This document shows positions 34,168 to 46,700 of a stretch of DNA of 64,000 nucleotides, one piece after another (the first letter of the stretch is position 1; every line of letters begins with the position of its first letter). The stretch comes from Macrophomina tecta (taxonomy: Eukaryota; Ascomycota; Dothideomycetes; Botryosphaeriales; Botryosphaeriaceae), in contig JAKSGN010000037.1 in assembly GCA_024180945.1 (NCBI GenBank), positions 2,051,501 to 2,115,500 on the forward strand, given 5' to 3'. Both the position numbers and the translations under genes were made by a program. Under the pieces are notes generated by a model, which was not told the origin of the DNA, ran no database searches, and saw only the letters and a program-made list of their open reading frames with translations.

Positions 34168-36669
34168 CTAATATTTAGCTTCTTACTATAAACTATTATA
34201 AATAGTATCTTCTAGTTAAGGCCTTTAGCTAGTATTCGATTTAAGATATAAGTAGCTATATAAATATATTCGAGCTAATAGTAATTAGATAGATTACTAT
34301 TAATTCGTAGTATTCTTACTTTTAAGATAAGTAACTATATAAAATATTTAGTATTATCGTTTTACTTAGATATTTAAGAATTTAATACTTTAAGGGTAAT
34401 TTCTCTTCTTTATAGTTTTCTTTAAAAGGTAGTTTCTAGGGACTTTTCTCTATCTAAGTATAAGAAGACTATTTTTTATTAAAAGTACTTTCTAATTATT
34501 TATTTTATTAATAAAATAATATCTATATAGTTATTCTTATTTATGTAGATTATTATAATTATATACTACATAGCTATATATCCGAGATATATTATTTATA
34601 TATATCTATTAGTAGCTTTAATTATCTAAATAAGATTAAATAATATTTAAAAGAATAGTTCTAAGAATAATACCTTAGGTATTATATTATATAAGATAAT
34701 TTAGTAAGTCTTAGCTTAAATATATATATTATAGTATTATAGTATAGCTTCTTTAGTAATAGCTATATCTTTAGTAGTAGCTAGTAGTGCTTTAATAATA
34801 GTAGATAATATATAAGTAAAGACTTTATACTATTACTTTACTAAACGCTTACAGATTATAAGTTCTATAATAATTTAATTCTCTAGATTCTTTACCTTAT
34901 TAAGCTTTATAAAGTAGAGGTTTTAGTAGGGTATTAGTTTATATATAATAATATCTTTCTTATAAAGAACTAGGTAATCTATATTAAGATAAACTCTCTT
35001 TTTATTTATCTTAGTAACTGACACGAGGTTAGCTATAAATAATAGTATATAGGTAGTATCTAATAACGTTAGGGTTTATTATATTAAGTAATAATAAGTC
35101 TTAATAGTAACTATACTAAACGCTTCTACTAGAATATATATATTACTACTTATAACATAGTTATGTAGACTTATATTACGTATTTTAGTAAACTGCTTCT
35201 TTATATATTAATTATATATATAGTGCGAGGAGCTAGTATTAACTATCTATAAAAGCTATAGTATAGTTAGTTTACTATATTTAGCTATAAGTAATATAGT
35301 AATAATAGCTATAAGTACTACTAGATTCTTATTCTTAGAATCTTTTACTTCAGCTATTAAATTCTAATAATTTTAATTTTTATTAGTTAGTTTATCTTCT
35401 TTAGCTTCTCTAGTAAGTACGCACTTAACTATTACTTTAGTATATAAATTACTTATTTTTTTCTAAATCTAAGCCTAAATATTTTTTTCTAGCTTCTATC
35501 TAAATAGGTATACTTATTTATTTAGATAGTAGTATTTAAATATCTAGTAAAGTATACTATATAGATATAGCCTTAGTAGTATACCTCCTAATTAGAATTT
35601 ATCCTAAAGTATTACTATTATTATTATTTAAGTAGTATCTTTATCTTAGACTACTTATTTATACCTTATATACTCTTAGTAATTAGTAATATAGTTAGTA
35701 ATCTTTAGTTTTATATTTTTTATTTTAGAAGATTCTTTAATAGCTATTATAGTATATTTAGAGTTATATAAAAGAAGTAAATTAAGAAAGATATTAATAT
35801 CTTATCTTAATATAATCTCTAGTATCTTTAAAGCTTTAGCTTTATAAACTATTTCTTTTTATTAGTTTAGCTACTAATCTATATTTTAATTATTAGAAGG
35901 CTTTTCTAGTTAGCGAAGCTAATTAATAAATAAATATTTCTATATAGTAGTAAATAGCTTAATTCTTACTTATAGGGCTTTAAGTTAATAATACAAGTAT
36001 ATATTAGAAAGATTTTAAAGAATTAATTAAAATAAGACTTCTATAAAGTTATTAATAACTATTAAAAAATTATTAATTTTTTTATAAATATACTTATAGT
36101 TCTTCTTCTTTTTATATTTATTTAAATTAAGATAGTAATAGTTAATCGTCTACTCTTATTATTAAGTTAGCTTAATTAGTACTACTAATTAGGCTAGAAG
36201 TTCTAGCTTACTCGAATTAATATATTTAAATATATTAGTATATTATATGCATAATTAAATAAGATTAAACTAAATATTCTAGTCTTAAGAGTCTTTTAGA
36301 ATAATAATTAGCTTTAAGAATATTATAGTTATTAATTTTAATATATTATTTACTAGATTAGTTCTTTCATTGTATATATAAAATAGGCTAATAGATTAAC
36401 TAATCGCTTAGAAATATAATAATAGTATTAGCTATAGCTCGCTTATATATAGCTACGCTATAATAGATATAGTTAGCTATTATTAGCTATTATTATACTA
36501 TAGTATATATCTTTAGTTAGTTAATAATAGTTAAGGTTATATACTACTAGTAGTATTATATACTTAAGCCGCTTTAAATATCGACTAGATACCTTAGAAA
36601 AACTAAAAAGTAGTTATAGATAATACTTTAGATAGTAGAGGGTAGTAAATATATATTTAGGCTTATAAC

Positions 36670-36804
36670 TATTAGGTTTAGTAGTAATACTATTAATTAA
36701 GAATAAGTAGTATAAAATATAAGAAAAATACTTAGAGAAAGTTTTTTACTTATTCTCTTTTATAACTAAGCTAAAGTTTATTATATATATATAATATTCT
36801 AATA
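36670..36804 (-). repeat. copia G right LTR
   Basis: A 135-bp partner of 30562-30698, ending ATTCTAATA before the TTAAT duplication. Confidence 0.88.
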
Positions 36805-37124
36805 TTAATTCTAGTTATTAATAATAGAATAATAAAGTATATATACTATCTACTCTATCTTAAGTTAGTAAATACGGAGAAACTTATCTATATATTTCTT
36901 AAAATAATTCTTAGGAACTACTAGTTGCTAAAAAAGCTTATATTAGATAAAAATTAATTATTTATATTTTAATTTTAGTAGACTTTAATCTACTAGGTTA
37001 GAGCTAAGTATAAGTTTTTAACTATAATATATTTTTAAATAGATAAATAAATAGAATAAATAAATTAAATACTAGAATAGTACTTATACTACTATCTTAA
37101 TTATATATAAAATAATAAGATTAA
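36805..37124 (+). pseudogene. gypsy F integrase core
   Basis: The plus-strand frame reads ILVIINRIIKYIYYL, then FLKIILRNY, and then a block matching HPQTDGQTER (YFQIDKQIEQIN if TAA codons are read as glutamine). This is the central part of a gypsy integrase. The frame starts left of copia G, in the bases just after the copia H LTR. It is broken at 37120-37124 by a solo LTR with target ATTAA and resumes at 52251. The 5' two-thirds of F are missing from the window. Confidence 0.85.
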
Positions 37125-37245
37125 TAGTATAAACCCTAGAGAATAATAGCTTTATAACTCTATAGATAGAAAGTCTACTATTATAAATAATAATCTATTC
37201 TAATATTACTAAGAAATAAGATACTAAACTAAAAATTTTAATAAA
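37125..37245 (+). repeat. Solo LTR in gypsy F, left part
   Basis: The first 121 bp of a solo LTR that resumes at 51285 after the gypsy E insertion. It starts TAGTATAAACC. About 60 bp resemble the start of the gypsy F 3' LTR at 60912. The target duplication ATTAA is at 37120-37124 and 52246-52250. Confidence 0.82.
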
Positions 37246-37360
37246 TATAATAGCGGCCTCTTCTACTAGACTTTAAAATTACCTAGTAGGATTAGGTAGC
37301 TAAAGGGTTTACCTTAAAGAATAAAAAAAGAATAAAGAATTAGAATAATAGTAATAATTA

Positions 37361-37576
37361 TATTAAAATAAGTAGTATAACAGCTTAATTAATAATAAAA
37401 GAATTAATTAGAATAAGTAGTATATCTAGTAGAGAAAGGCTATAGGGGCTTTTTTTATATCTATTCTACCTACTAGAGTAAAACGAGTATATAACTTACT
37501 TATCTACTAAGATAGGTGTGTAACGAGTATAAAATATAACTAAATCTAAAATACTACTAAATTAAATATTCTAATA
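37361..37576 (-). repeat. copia-3 left LTR
   Basis: A 216-bp copy of the copia-1/2 LTR, starting TATTAAAATAAG. Confidence 0.93.
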
Positions 37577-37715
37577 CACCCCTTTTATGTTCTGTCTAAG
37601 TAGGGAGTAGGTGATAAAAGAAATAAGGGTAAAATAATAACTAAGTAAGTATTAAACTTATAAACTCGCTTAAAATAGGCGGCTAATTTCTAGAATAAAA
37701 GAAAATAATAAAATA

Positions 37716-37767
37716 CATTCTCTATACTATATACTAGTAGTGCTACTAGTATATAGTATAGAGAATG
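37716..37767. repeat. Conserved palindrome in the copia-3 3' untranslated region
   Basis: A 52-bp near-perfect palindrome with outer arms CATTCTCTATACTATATAC and their complement, centred on AGTAGTGCTACT. It is the third copy of the structure seen in copia-1 and copia-2. Confidence 0.88.
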
Positions 37768-39808
37768 TATAAGTAGCGTTTATATAATAACTATAAATAC
37801 TTAAAAGATTAGAAAAGACTTATACTTAATTAGGTATAAGTCCTCTATTAGCTTAAATAAGCTATAAGGGTTACGCCTTATTTTACGAAATAATATAAAT
37901 AAATAGCTGCTAATTATAGAGTAGAAAAAGTCTAATAGCTATAATAAACTAAGTATACTTCTAGCGAGGTAGGGCTTTAGTAAGACTATCTACTAATATT
38001 ACTACTATAGATATCTACTAAAGTTAAATATTACCTACTTAGGCTTCCTAGCATAGTTAATAGTATTATATATTTATATAACGTAGCTTAGTATTAAGCT
38101 TCCTAATACTTTTCTATATAAGCCGAAGCGTTTATGTATTATTATACTATATTTTAATTTAGTAGCCTAGATTGAATTAGACTCTTCTAAAAAGGTATTT
38201 CTATTAGAAGTATTACTTAGCAGCTTCTAATAAGATAAGATTCTCGGCTTTAATAGTTAAAGTTATAATTATAGGCTACTTAATAGCCTTCTAATTAATA
38301 GCTACTCTAAATATAGTAATAATCGAGCCTTAGTAGCTACGGCGTATATCCGGATTATTAGTAAATACTATATTACTACTAATAGTAAAGATATTATTTT
38401 TATTCTTATAGTTATTCTAGAAGAATAAGGCGAGCTTCTTAGTTTCTACTAAGTAGCTAAGAAGCCTCTAAAAAAGTTCTAGATAGCGAAAAAATAGATT
38501 AGTAAGATAAAATAATAGTATAAAATAGATATATATAATATTTATTCTAGTACTAGTAGCCGGGAATTATACTAAACTAATTCTACTTTAATAAAGGTAA
38601 ATATCTTACGCGTTTATATATATACCTTAGTTTACTTAAAGTACTTTATCTAAAGAAAGTGGTATTAAAGAAAAGTAATTTTTACTAATATCGTAGCGAG
38701 TAATAAGGCTAGAAATATATAATTTCTAAGAGAGCTATAGAAGCTTCTACTCTTAGTTTCTTATAATATATAAGGCTAGAAACTATTATACTTCTTCTAG
38801 AATTCTTATCTTATTGCGTTTAAGTAGATCTTCTTAGAAAGTATCTATAAAAGACTTATCTCGCTTATAGTATACTATAATAATGTTATCTATAGAGAAG
38901 AAGATGAATAGGCGATCGTTTAAGTATAAGTAAGGCGTATTAAATACCTAAGTTAAACTAAGCTCTTTTAAGAATTTATAGAAGTATTATTACTAGAGAG
39001 CTAGTAACTTCTTAAGGCTATAAAGCGCTCGAAGTAAATAAAGAATTTAGTTTTATTTAAGCTTTAGTTCTTTTAAAGGTTAATAGTATATCTTTTTCTT
39101 AAGTAGAATATAAGAAAATATATTTATAATATCGTACTAGTATATTTCTAGGTTAAAAGTGTAGATAATAGTAATTAGGGCTCGGAAAATTCGAAAGATA
39201 AAGATAGCTATATAAGTATTCTACTAAGTAGCCTAAAGATCTTCTCTTATATAGATATATATCTTAATCTTAGTAAGCTAGCCGTGTTTATTAAGCTTAT
39301 ATTTAAATATCTAGGTAAGTAGAATAATATTCTTATTAAGACTTTTTACTTTACTAAGTACTACTATCTTCTATATCTTCTTACTCTAAAGTTTCTAGAG
39401 TTCTATTTAGATTACCTCTAGTAGGTAGGTTTTTATTAGGTAGTTAAATATATTCTTATAGAAATAAGGTTTAGATAATAGTTAATCTTAGTAAATATAT
39501 AGTAGGCCTATAGGTAATACTTACGCTTTTATTAAAGTAAGTTCCTAAAAAGATATAAGAAAAGACGTAAATAGTATTTAGTAACTAAATATATTATTAT
39601 AAATTAACGTAATATACGTATCTTTATATAAGTTACGAGTTCTTAATTCGTAGATAATTAGATTTAGATTAATATTTACTATAATATTATATTCTTTTAG
39701 GGTACAGTTTTCTCTAGTAGTATCTAGATTAGGTAGATTATTGTATTAAACTAGTATAAGCTAGCTAAGTCCTCGTAATTATTAATTCTATTAATCTTTA
39801 ACCCCTAA

Positions 39809-39850
39809 GCCTTAAGAGGCTAAGCCTTAAGAGGCTAAGCCTTAAGAGGC
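39809..39850 (-). repeat. 15-bp tandem repeat in copia-3 pol (three units)
   Basis: Three units of GCCTTAAGAGGCTAA on the plus strand. On the minus strand they encode repeats of A-S-(stop or Q)-G-L. The same site has two units at 3041-3067 (copia-1) and 12498-12524 (copia-2). Confidence 0.88.
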
Positions 39851-42800
39851 TTATTATTAGACTAGAGTAGATCGATTTAGTAATATGTAATCTAAAGAAT
39901 CTAGTATTTACTTACCTTAAGTTAAGCTTACTTATAGGTTACTTTTTATATACTATTCGCATGCTAGGCCTTTACTAGTTAATTCTAAAGGGCTTAGTAG
40001 ATAATCTAATTATACTCTTTATACTTAGGCGCCTAGATAGCTATCTTAAGTCTCTAGAGTTTCTTAAGTTAATTAAATTAGAGCCGGTAATAGCTTATTA
40101 CTAAGGTTAAAGAAGACCTTAGAATTCTAATCTAAGAAGATAATATTCTTCTTATAAAGCGTAATATAAGAAATAACTATCTCTTACTCTTAATTTTATT
40201 TTTACTATTATAGAGCGAGTATCTTTTCTAGATTCTCTAGAGAGAACTTACTAGATTTATTAAAGATAACGTCTCTTAAGTATACTATTTAGTTCTTTAG
40301 AGAATACTAAATTCTATAGATATTAGTAGAGTTATATCTAACTAAGTATCTAATAAGAATATACTTATCTAGCTTATTACTACGTAGAATATTCTTAAGT
40401 AGTAAGTAGGCTTTATAGTTATAAACTTAAAAGTGCGTTACTTTTAGCTTCTTACTATAAATACGCTTAAATAGTATTTTCTAATAGTAGCACTTTATTA
40501 GGGTTCTATTATAGATATAGACTACCGCCTTAATAATTTTAGGCTATAGGTACTTAGATAGGTTAGTACTAACCTATAAGAATCTTACTTTAATAATAAT
40601 TAAGTGCCCTAAATGCTCTAATATACTATTTTACTAAGAAATATATAAAGCTAATATCTTATAGATAACTCTTTACTACTTAAGCTACTACTTAAAAGCT
40701 TATATAAGCGATACTTCTCTATTTAATTTAAGAAAGGCTACTAATTTACTAAATCTTATCTTAATTATTTAAATAATATTAAGAAGATACGAAGTACACT
40801 TATTCTTAGTTATATAAGTAATCGTAAAAGTAAATTTAGTAAAAGTATATTTAAGATATGTAATCTATTAGTAGCTATTATTAGCTCATATTATATATAT
40901 TAAGTTAAATAAGACTTAAAAGAATACTTCTTCTAATAATTTTTTTAGTTATATAGATTAAAAGATCTACTATTATACCTTAGTACGTGCGTATATATTA
41001 TAGTAATTAAGTAGCTACTAATTAGTAATTATAGCTTCTTATACTACTTATAGTAAAGCTTAAATAGCTCTTTAGCCTATATATATAAAGATTTTATACT
41101 ATTATATAGCTAGCAACGAGCGATTAATAATATTTAATACTATAGCTAGTAGATTATCTACTTTCCTATATTCTATAAAGAAGTAGTTTTAAGCGAAGAT
41201 TAGATAGGCTATAATAAATTTCTCTAAGTAGAGGTATATATATTTTATATCTAACTTAATTTTCTTTTCTCTTACCTTAGTAATAGAGATAAGGTTTACT
41301 ATAAATAAGAGTATATAGGCCACGTCTATAAGCTTAATAATACGTAGGCCCTTATAGTTAGTGGTATATACTAGTACCTTACTAAATAACTCGATCTTAA
41401 CTGTAGAGTTTTTTAATATAATATAGTTATCTAGCCCTATATTTCTTATTTTAGTATAGCGACTCTTTATATACTAATTATAGATATAGTGTGTTATACT
41501 AGTATCGGTAATTTATAAGAGATTAAGAGTTATAGGTCTTAAAATACGTTATATACTAAATAATAAGGTAACTACTACTAGAAAAAATAATATTTTCTTT
41601 TCTTCTTTACTTAGTTTTAGCTTTTATTTCTTTTAAGGAGCGTTATTCTACTTTTTCTAGCTTTAGCCATGATTTTAGCTAATTTTAAATTATATAATAG
41701 AGCGTTTAACTCTTCTCTTAATCTATAAATTTTTAAGTGTCTTATTAACCTTATCTTAAATCTCCTAGTTTAGTATCTAATCTACTAGTCTAGCGTCTAG
41801 ATTATAATATCTATATTTATTATAGAAGTAATTCTTACTATATAAGTAGGCGAGTAGCTTTCTTTTCTACTTTTTATTTTTTAGTAAAGCGGTAAAGGCT
41901 ACTTTAGTAGTCTTTAAATTCTTAGCTATATTTTAGTATAAGTAGTTTTAATAGTTAATAATTATTTTATAAAGCGATCTATTAAGCTCATTATACTAAA
42001 GCTTAATTTTATAGACTAAGGCCTAGTAGGTATTAAGAGAAGTAAGCGCCTTAAAAAAGATAATCTTTTCTTAATTATCTATAATCTTTAGAAGTTTAAA
42101 CTCTTCTATCTTAAATAGAGTCTCTTTCTATTATAAGAGCTATTTATTAATATTTTAACTACTTAGAGGCTTCTTAAGCTAGCGAAACATATTAATAATA
42201 AGCTCTTCTTAAGTTTCCCTTATTAGCTAGAGCCGCGCCTTAAGCGCTATAAGCTAAGAATAGAGATACAAATCGCTCCTAAGCTTTTTTAGAATTAGAA
42301 GTAGTAATAAGCTTACTAAGTTCTTAATAATTATTAATAAATTATTAATTTTCTTTTTTAGCTTCTTTTATTTAGCTAGGTCTCTTTTATAAGCCCTAAT
42401 TTATATTTTATAGCGCTTCTAGGCTCTTTATTAGTTTAGATTAGAGACTAGTAGCTCTAGAATCTTAGCTAGCTCACTTAGTTAAGAAGGCTTCGATAGC
42501 TTTAATAGATTAATATAGTTAAATATCTTATATTTCTTAGCTTATAATTAGATAATAAAGTACTATTTATCCTAATTATTAGCTATCTTTAAGACAATAA
42601 TAGATTTAGAAGACATTATAGTATAGTATTATATTACGTTATATTATATACTAAAGAAGGCGTAGGTAAGTTACTAAAGTAGATAGTAGATATAAGGCTA
42701 ATAAATAAGCCGTTTACTTAAAAGTATTACTCTAAGGCGGTGGGAAAGTACTATACTTTAGATAATAAAAAAGGCATATTATAGAAGGCAACTAAAGTCC

Positions 42801-42940
42801 TTTATTATAGAATATATATAGTAAAAGAATACTAAGAATAAACATCTAAATATTATAAAACGCTCGGAATAGTATAATAAGATATTAGGAAGGATAGCTT
42901 AGAATATAAAAAATACTAAAGATGTACCTAGGCTTATAAC

Positions 42941-43156
42941 TATTAGAATAAGTAGTATAACGGCTTAATTAATAATAAAAGAATTAATTAGAATAAGTAG
43001 TATATCTAGTAGAGAAAGGCCGTAGGGGCTTTTCTTATATCTATTCTACTTACTAGGGTAAAACAAGTATATAACTTACTTATCTACTAAGATAGGTATA
43101 TAACGAGTATAAGATATAACTAAATCTAAAATACTACTAAATTAAATATTCTAATA
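42941..43156 (-). repeat. copia-3 right LTR
   Basis: A 216-bp partner of 37361-37576, with GTTATAAGCC just inside it on the minus strand. Confidence 0.93.
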
Positions 43157-43161
43157 AATTA

Positions 43162-43775
43162 TATAATATATTAGTACGTAGTATACGTTAGGCTTATTAT
43201 CTCTAATAGAATTATATTAAAATTTTAAATTAACTATAAAGATTAAAGTACTATCTAATAAGTATATCTATATACTATAGAAAAGTTATAATAATCTAGG
43301 TTAATATAGCTAGATTAAAGCAGCTAGGTTAATAGTGTTAGATTAATATTCTTAGATTAAGTTAATCTCGGTGGGTCCTAGCGAAGTCTACATAACTTAG
43401 GTACTAATATCTATTTTTTAGAACTTAACTTTAAGTCTTTTTTACTAAACGATAGTAATATTTATCTTATTTACTATTATATAACGTACTCTTTACTAGT
43501 TTTCTAGATTCTACCCACGATCCTTACTAAGAAAGTATTATTTTTATAGACTATAGTCTCTTATAACTTTCTCTAGTCTTTTTTATATAAATTCTATTTT
43601 CTTAAGGAAATTATTTCTTTATAAAATCTAGTAGCGTTACTTATTTTCTAACTAAGCTTTTTAAATACTATTCTTTAGTAGTTAGTAATTTCTTATAGAA
43701 GTTCTTTTTATAAGGGTTTCTATTTCTTAGAAGATATTTATTTATATAAGACTATCGTCTATAGAATTCGTAATA
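43162..43775 (-). repeat. gypsy E left LTR, main part
   Basis: 614 bp continuing from 37360 after copia-3. It matches 50666-51279. Confidence 0.9.
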
Positions 43776-46700
43776 CTATTCCCCCTACTAAGAATCTTTA
43801 GCCTAAAGATTTATTTATTTATCTATATCTTAGATTTTTTTATTTTCTTATTTTCTTCTTCTATTATAAGCCTCCTACTATACCTCTAAAATAAAAGCAT
43901 AATTTATAGAAAACTAAATATAAGTCTCTAGGTATAAAGATTAATTTACTAGATATTATAATACTTATTTCTTATTTATAATATTTACTTTTAAATACTT
44001 AGTAGAAGGCTAAAAGAGCCTAAAATAGTATATTATATACTCTTAGATTTCTTATATTATAGCGACTATTATCGTACTAGGTATACTAGTTATAATACTA
44101 GTAGTTTTAAGAATTTCGACTATTAGTTTTTTTTTAGTTATCTTATATATTTACTAATTTTTTTTATAGTTAAGCGTCTTTAGCGTACTTTAAATAAGGC
44201 GTATTCTAAACGTATAGCCTTTAAGAATTAGTTTTAAAAGGCGGCCTCTAGTCTTCCTTATATTAAAAAATAATAGAAGTTATTTAAGTATTATACTACT
44301 TTAATACTATAGCGTAAGTCAGATGTAATTAATATACTTAGAAAATTAAAAGTATTAGAGACTAGAAATATCTCTAACCCTAAAAATACTAAGAAAGAGC
44401 ATTTATTAAAGCGTTTATATAGTAGTATCTTAGCTAATACTACTATAGGTCTATTCTAGCTTATTAGATTTTTTAGCGTTAGTTTAGGTTCTATATCTCT
44501 TAAGAATTTTAGTCTAGTTAACTAGATATAGTTATCTTTATTTCTTAACTTTAATTTCGAATTCTTCATATATAATAAGTTAGTAGTATTAGTCGATCTA
44601 GGTTTTAGTAATAGAACTTATTAATAAATTCTTAATAGTTATAGAGTTTTAGTATTTTTTAAGTATTATTCTAGTCTTCTTTCTATTTAAGAAGATATCG
44701 AAACTAACTATTAATATAACCGCTATATAGGACTTATTCTATATTCTAGTCTATATTTTTATTAGTATCTAGATTTTTTAGTAGTATTTCTTTTATTTAG
44801 TATAATAGTATAATATTTTTTAGTATCAGTTTAAGGAGTAATATATAAAATATAAAGTATATTTATATAGTATTAGATAATCTAAGGCGGAAATTAACTT
44901 TTTTAATCTATTCTTTAATTTTAAATAGTCTAATTTTCTTAAAGTCTAATTTATTATTCAGCTATTTTATCTTAATATTTTTTTAAAAAAGATAAACTTT
45001 ATTTCTTTCTTTTAGCTTTAGTACCTTTTAGTACTATCTATTATAGTATTTACCTATTTATAGAGCTATAAATTCGAGGTCTAGATATAGTTATTTATAG
45101 AGTAATTTTAGCTAGTCTACTTTAAGAATTTCTTTTTAGGCTAGAAATTTACTTAGTTTAGACTCTTTATAAGCTATAGACTCGTAACTATAATTAGTAT
45201 AGAATGGGAATTCTTATATAGCTAACGCTTTTAAGCTATTATATATAAACTATATAAGTAGTAGTAGCTTAATCTAATTATCTTATATATAATTAAGATA
45301 GTAGTATAGATACTATTCTAATATTTAATTTATTTATTTTATCTATCTATCTATTTAAGAATATACTATAGTTAAGAGCTTATACTTAGCTCTAAGCTAG
45401 TAGATAAGAGTCTACTAAAATTAAAATATAAATAGCTAATCTTTATCTAATACGAACTCTTCTAGTAACTCGTAGTTACTAAGAATTATTCTAAGAGATA
45501 TATAGATAAGTTCTTCTATATTTACTAATTTAAGATATAGTAAGTAATATATATACTTTATTATTCTATTAATAATAACTAAAGTTAAGTTATATTTAAT
45601 CTTAGTAAGTAGTTCTTCTAACTTAGATAGGTCTATAATAAAGTTTAGCGAGATAGATTACTAAAGACGCTTTAATACTAATAGTAGCTAAAATAGTCTA
45701 TAAAATATATATCTCGCGGCCTTACTTCTAATATAAAGATTATATTATAAGACTACCTATTAAATAGTTCTTTTTAGTTTTAGAAAGTAGTAGCTTCTTA
45801 TAATTTACTCTATTATCTTATTTATTTCTTAATAACCGTATACTAGGGCTTTATATATATTCTTTATAAGCTTTTTCTATACTTTAACTAAAATATAGAC
45901 TAATTCTAAAAATAGAATTATATTATCAATATTTTTAGTTACTTAGAAGTTATTATTAAGTTCTCTACTTTCTTAAGCTATTATATTATTAGTATAGGCT
46001 TTTTAGATCTTTTACTTCTATTTATTATCTTCGAGGCGTATCGCTAGAATAAATAGTCTAACTAGAATAAACGAGTTGTTTAGTTCCTTTTTAAGCTATA
46101 TTTATTCTAGGTTATAAATAGCTATAATCTAGCGGCTATAACTAGCGGATATAAAAGATTCATTCTTTTATATATTAAGTATTATAAATTATAGACCTAG
46201 TTTTTCTTTAATATAGTTAGCTTATCTACTTAGCGTATCTATGTAAGTATTCTTAGATTTCTTTCTATAAATAATCTTTATATTATAGAATACTAGCTCT
46301 TTAGCCTACTAAATCTATTAATAATTTAATTATTTAATAGTAGTAAAGTGCAATAGGTTCTTATAGTCGTAGTAGACTATAATCTAGTATTTAGTATCTT
46401 TAAGGTAGTATCTCTATTCTTTAAAAGCTATAATAATAGCTAAGAGTTCTTTATTATAGATATTATAGTTTTTCTTAATAGATATTATTTTTCTTAAGTA
46501 GTAGGCGATAGAATATAGTCTATCTTCTTTATTTAGCTAACTAAGTACGGCTTTTATAGTATAGTTTAAAGTATTAGTTTCTACTATAATTAGTAGATCG
46601 GGGTTATAGAGCTCTAGAACTAGTACTTCTATAAATATCTACTTTAGTAAGTTAAATGCTTATTACTATTTTTTTTATATAAATCTATATTTTTTCTTAG

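Larger units (their letters stand above)
30562..36804 (-). mobile_element. Ty1/copia retrotransposon G
   Basis: A 6243-bp minus-strand copia element with short LTRs (30562-30698 and 36670-36804; the lengths differ by a TA microsatellite). The exact target duplication is TTAAT (30557-30561 and 36805-36809). The minus strand has a purine tract (ACACGAAGAGGGTG) before the 3' LTR. Inside the 5' LTR it has GTTATAAGCC, as in copia-2. The reverse transcriptase block near 32640-32680 reads INNIIIAYYK. It is heavily RIP-mutated with no open frame. It carries the TRIM at 30941-31568 and a long TA run at about 34130-34167. It is inserted in the integrase gene of gypsy F. Confidence 0.9.
37361..43156 (-). 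mobile_element. Ty1/copia retrotransposon copia-3
   Basis: A 5796-bp minus-strand element of the copia-1/2 family with 216-bp LTRs (37361-37576 and 42941-43156). The exact target duplication is AATTA (37356-37360 and 43157-43161). It interrupts the left LTR of gypsy E. It is heavily RIP-mutated. Its ASQGL-encoding repeat (39809-39850) has three units, where copia-1 and copia-2 have two. Confidence 0.94.
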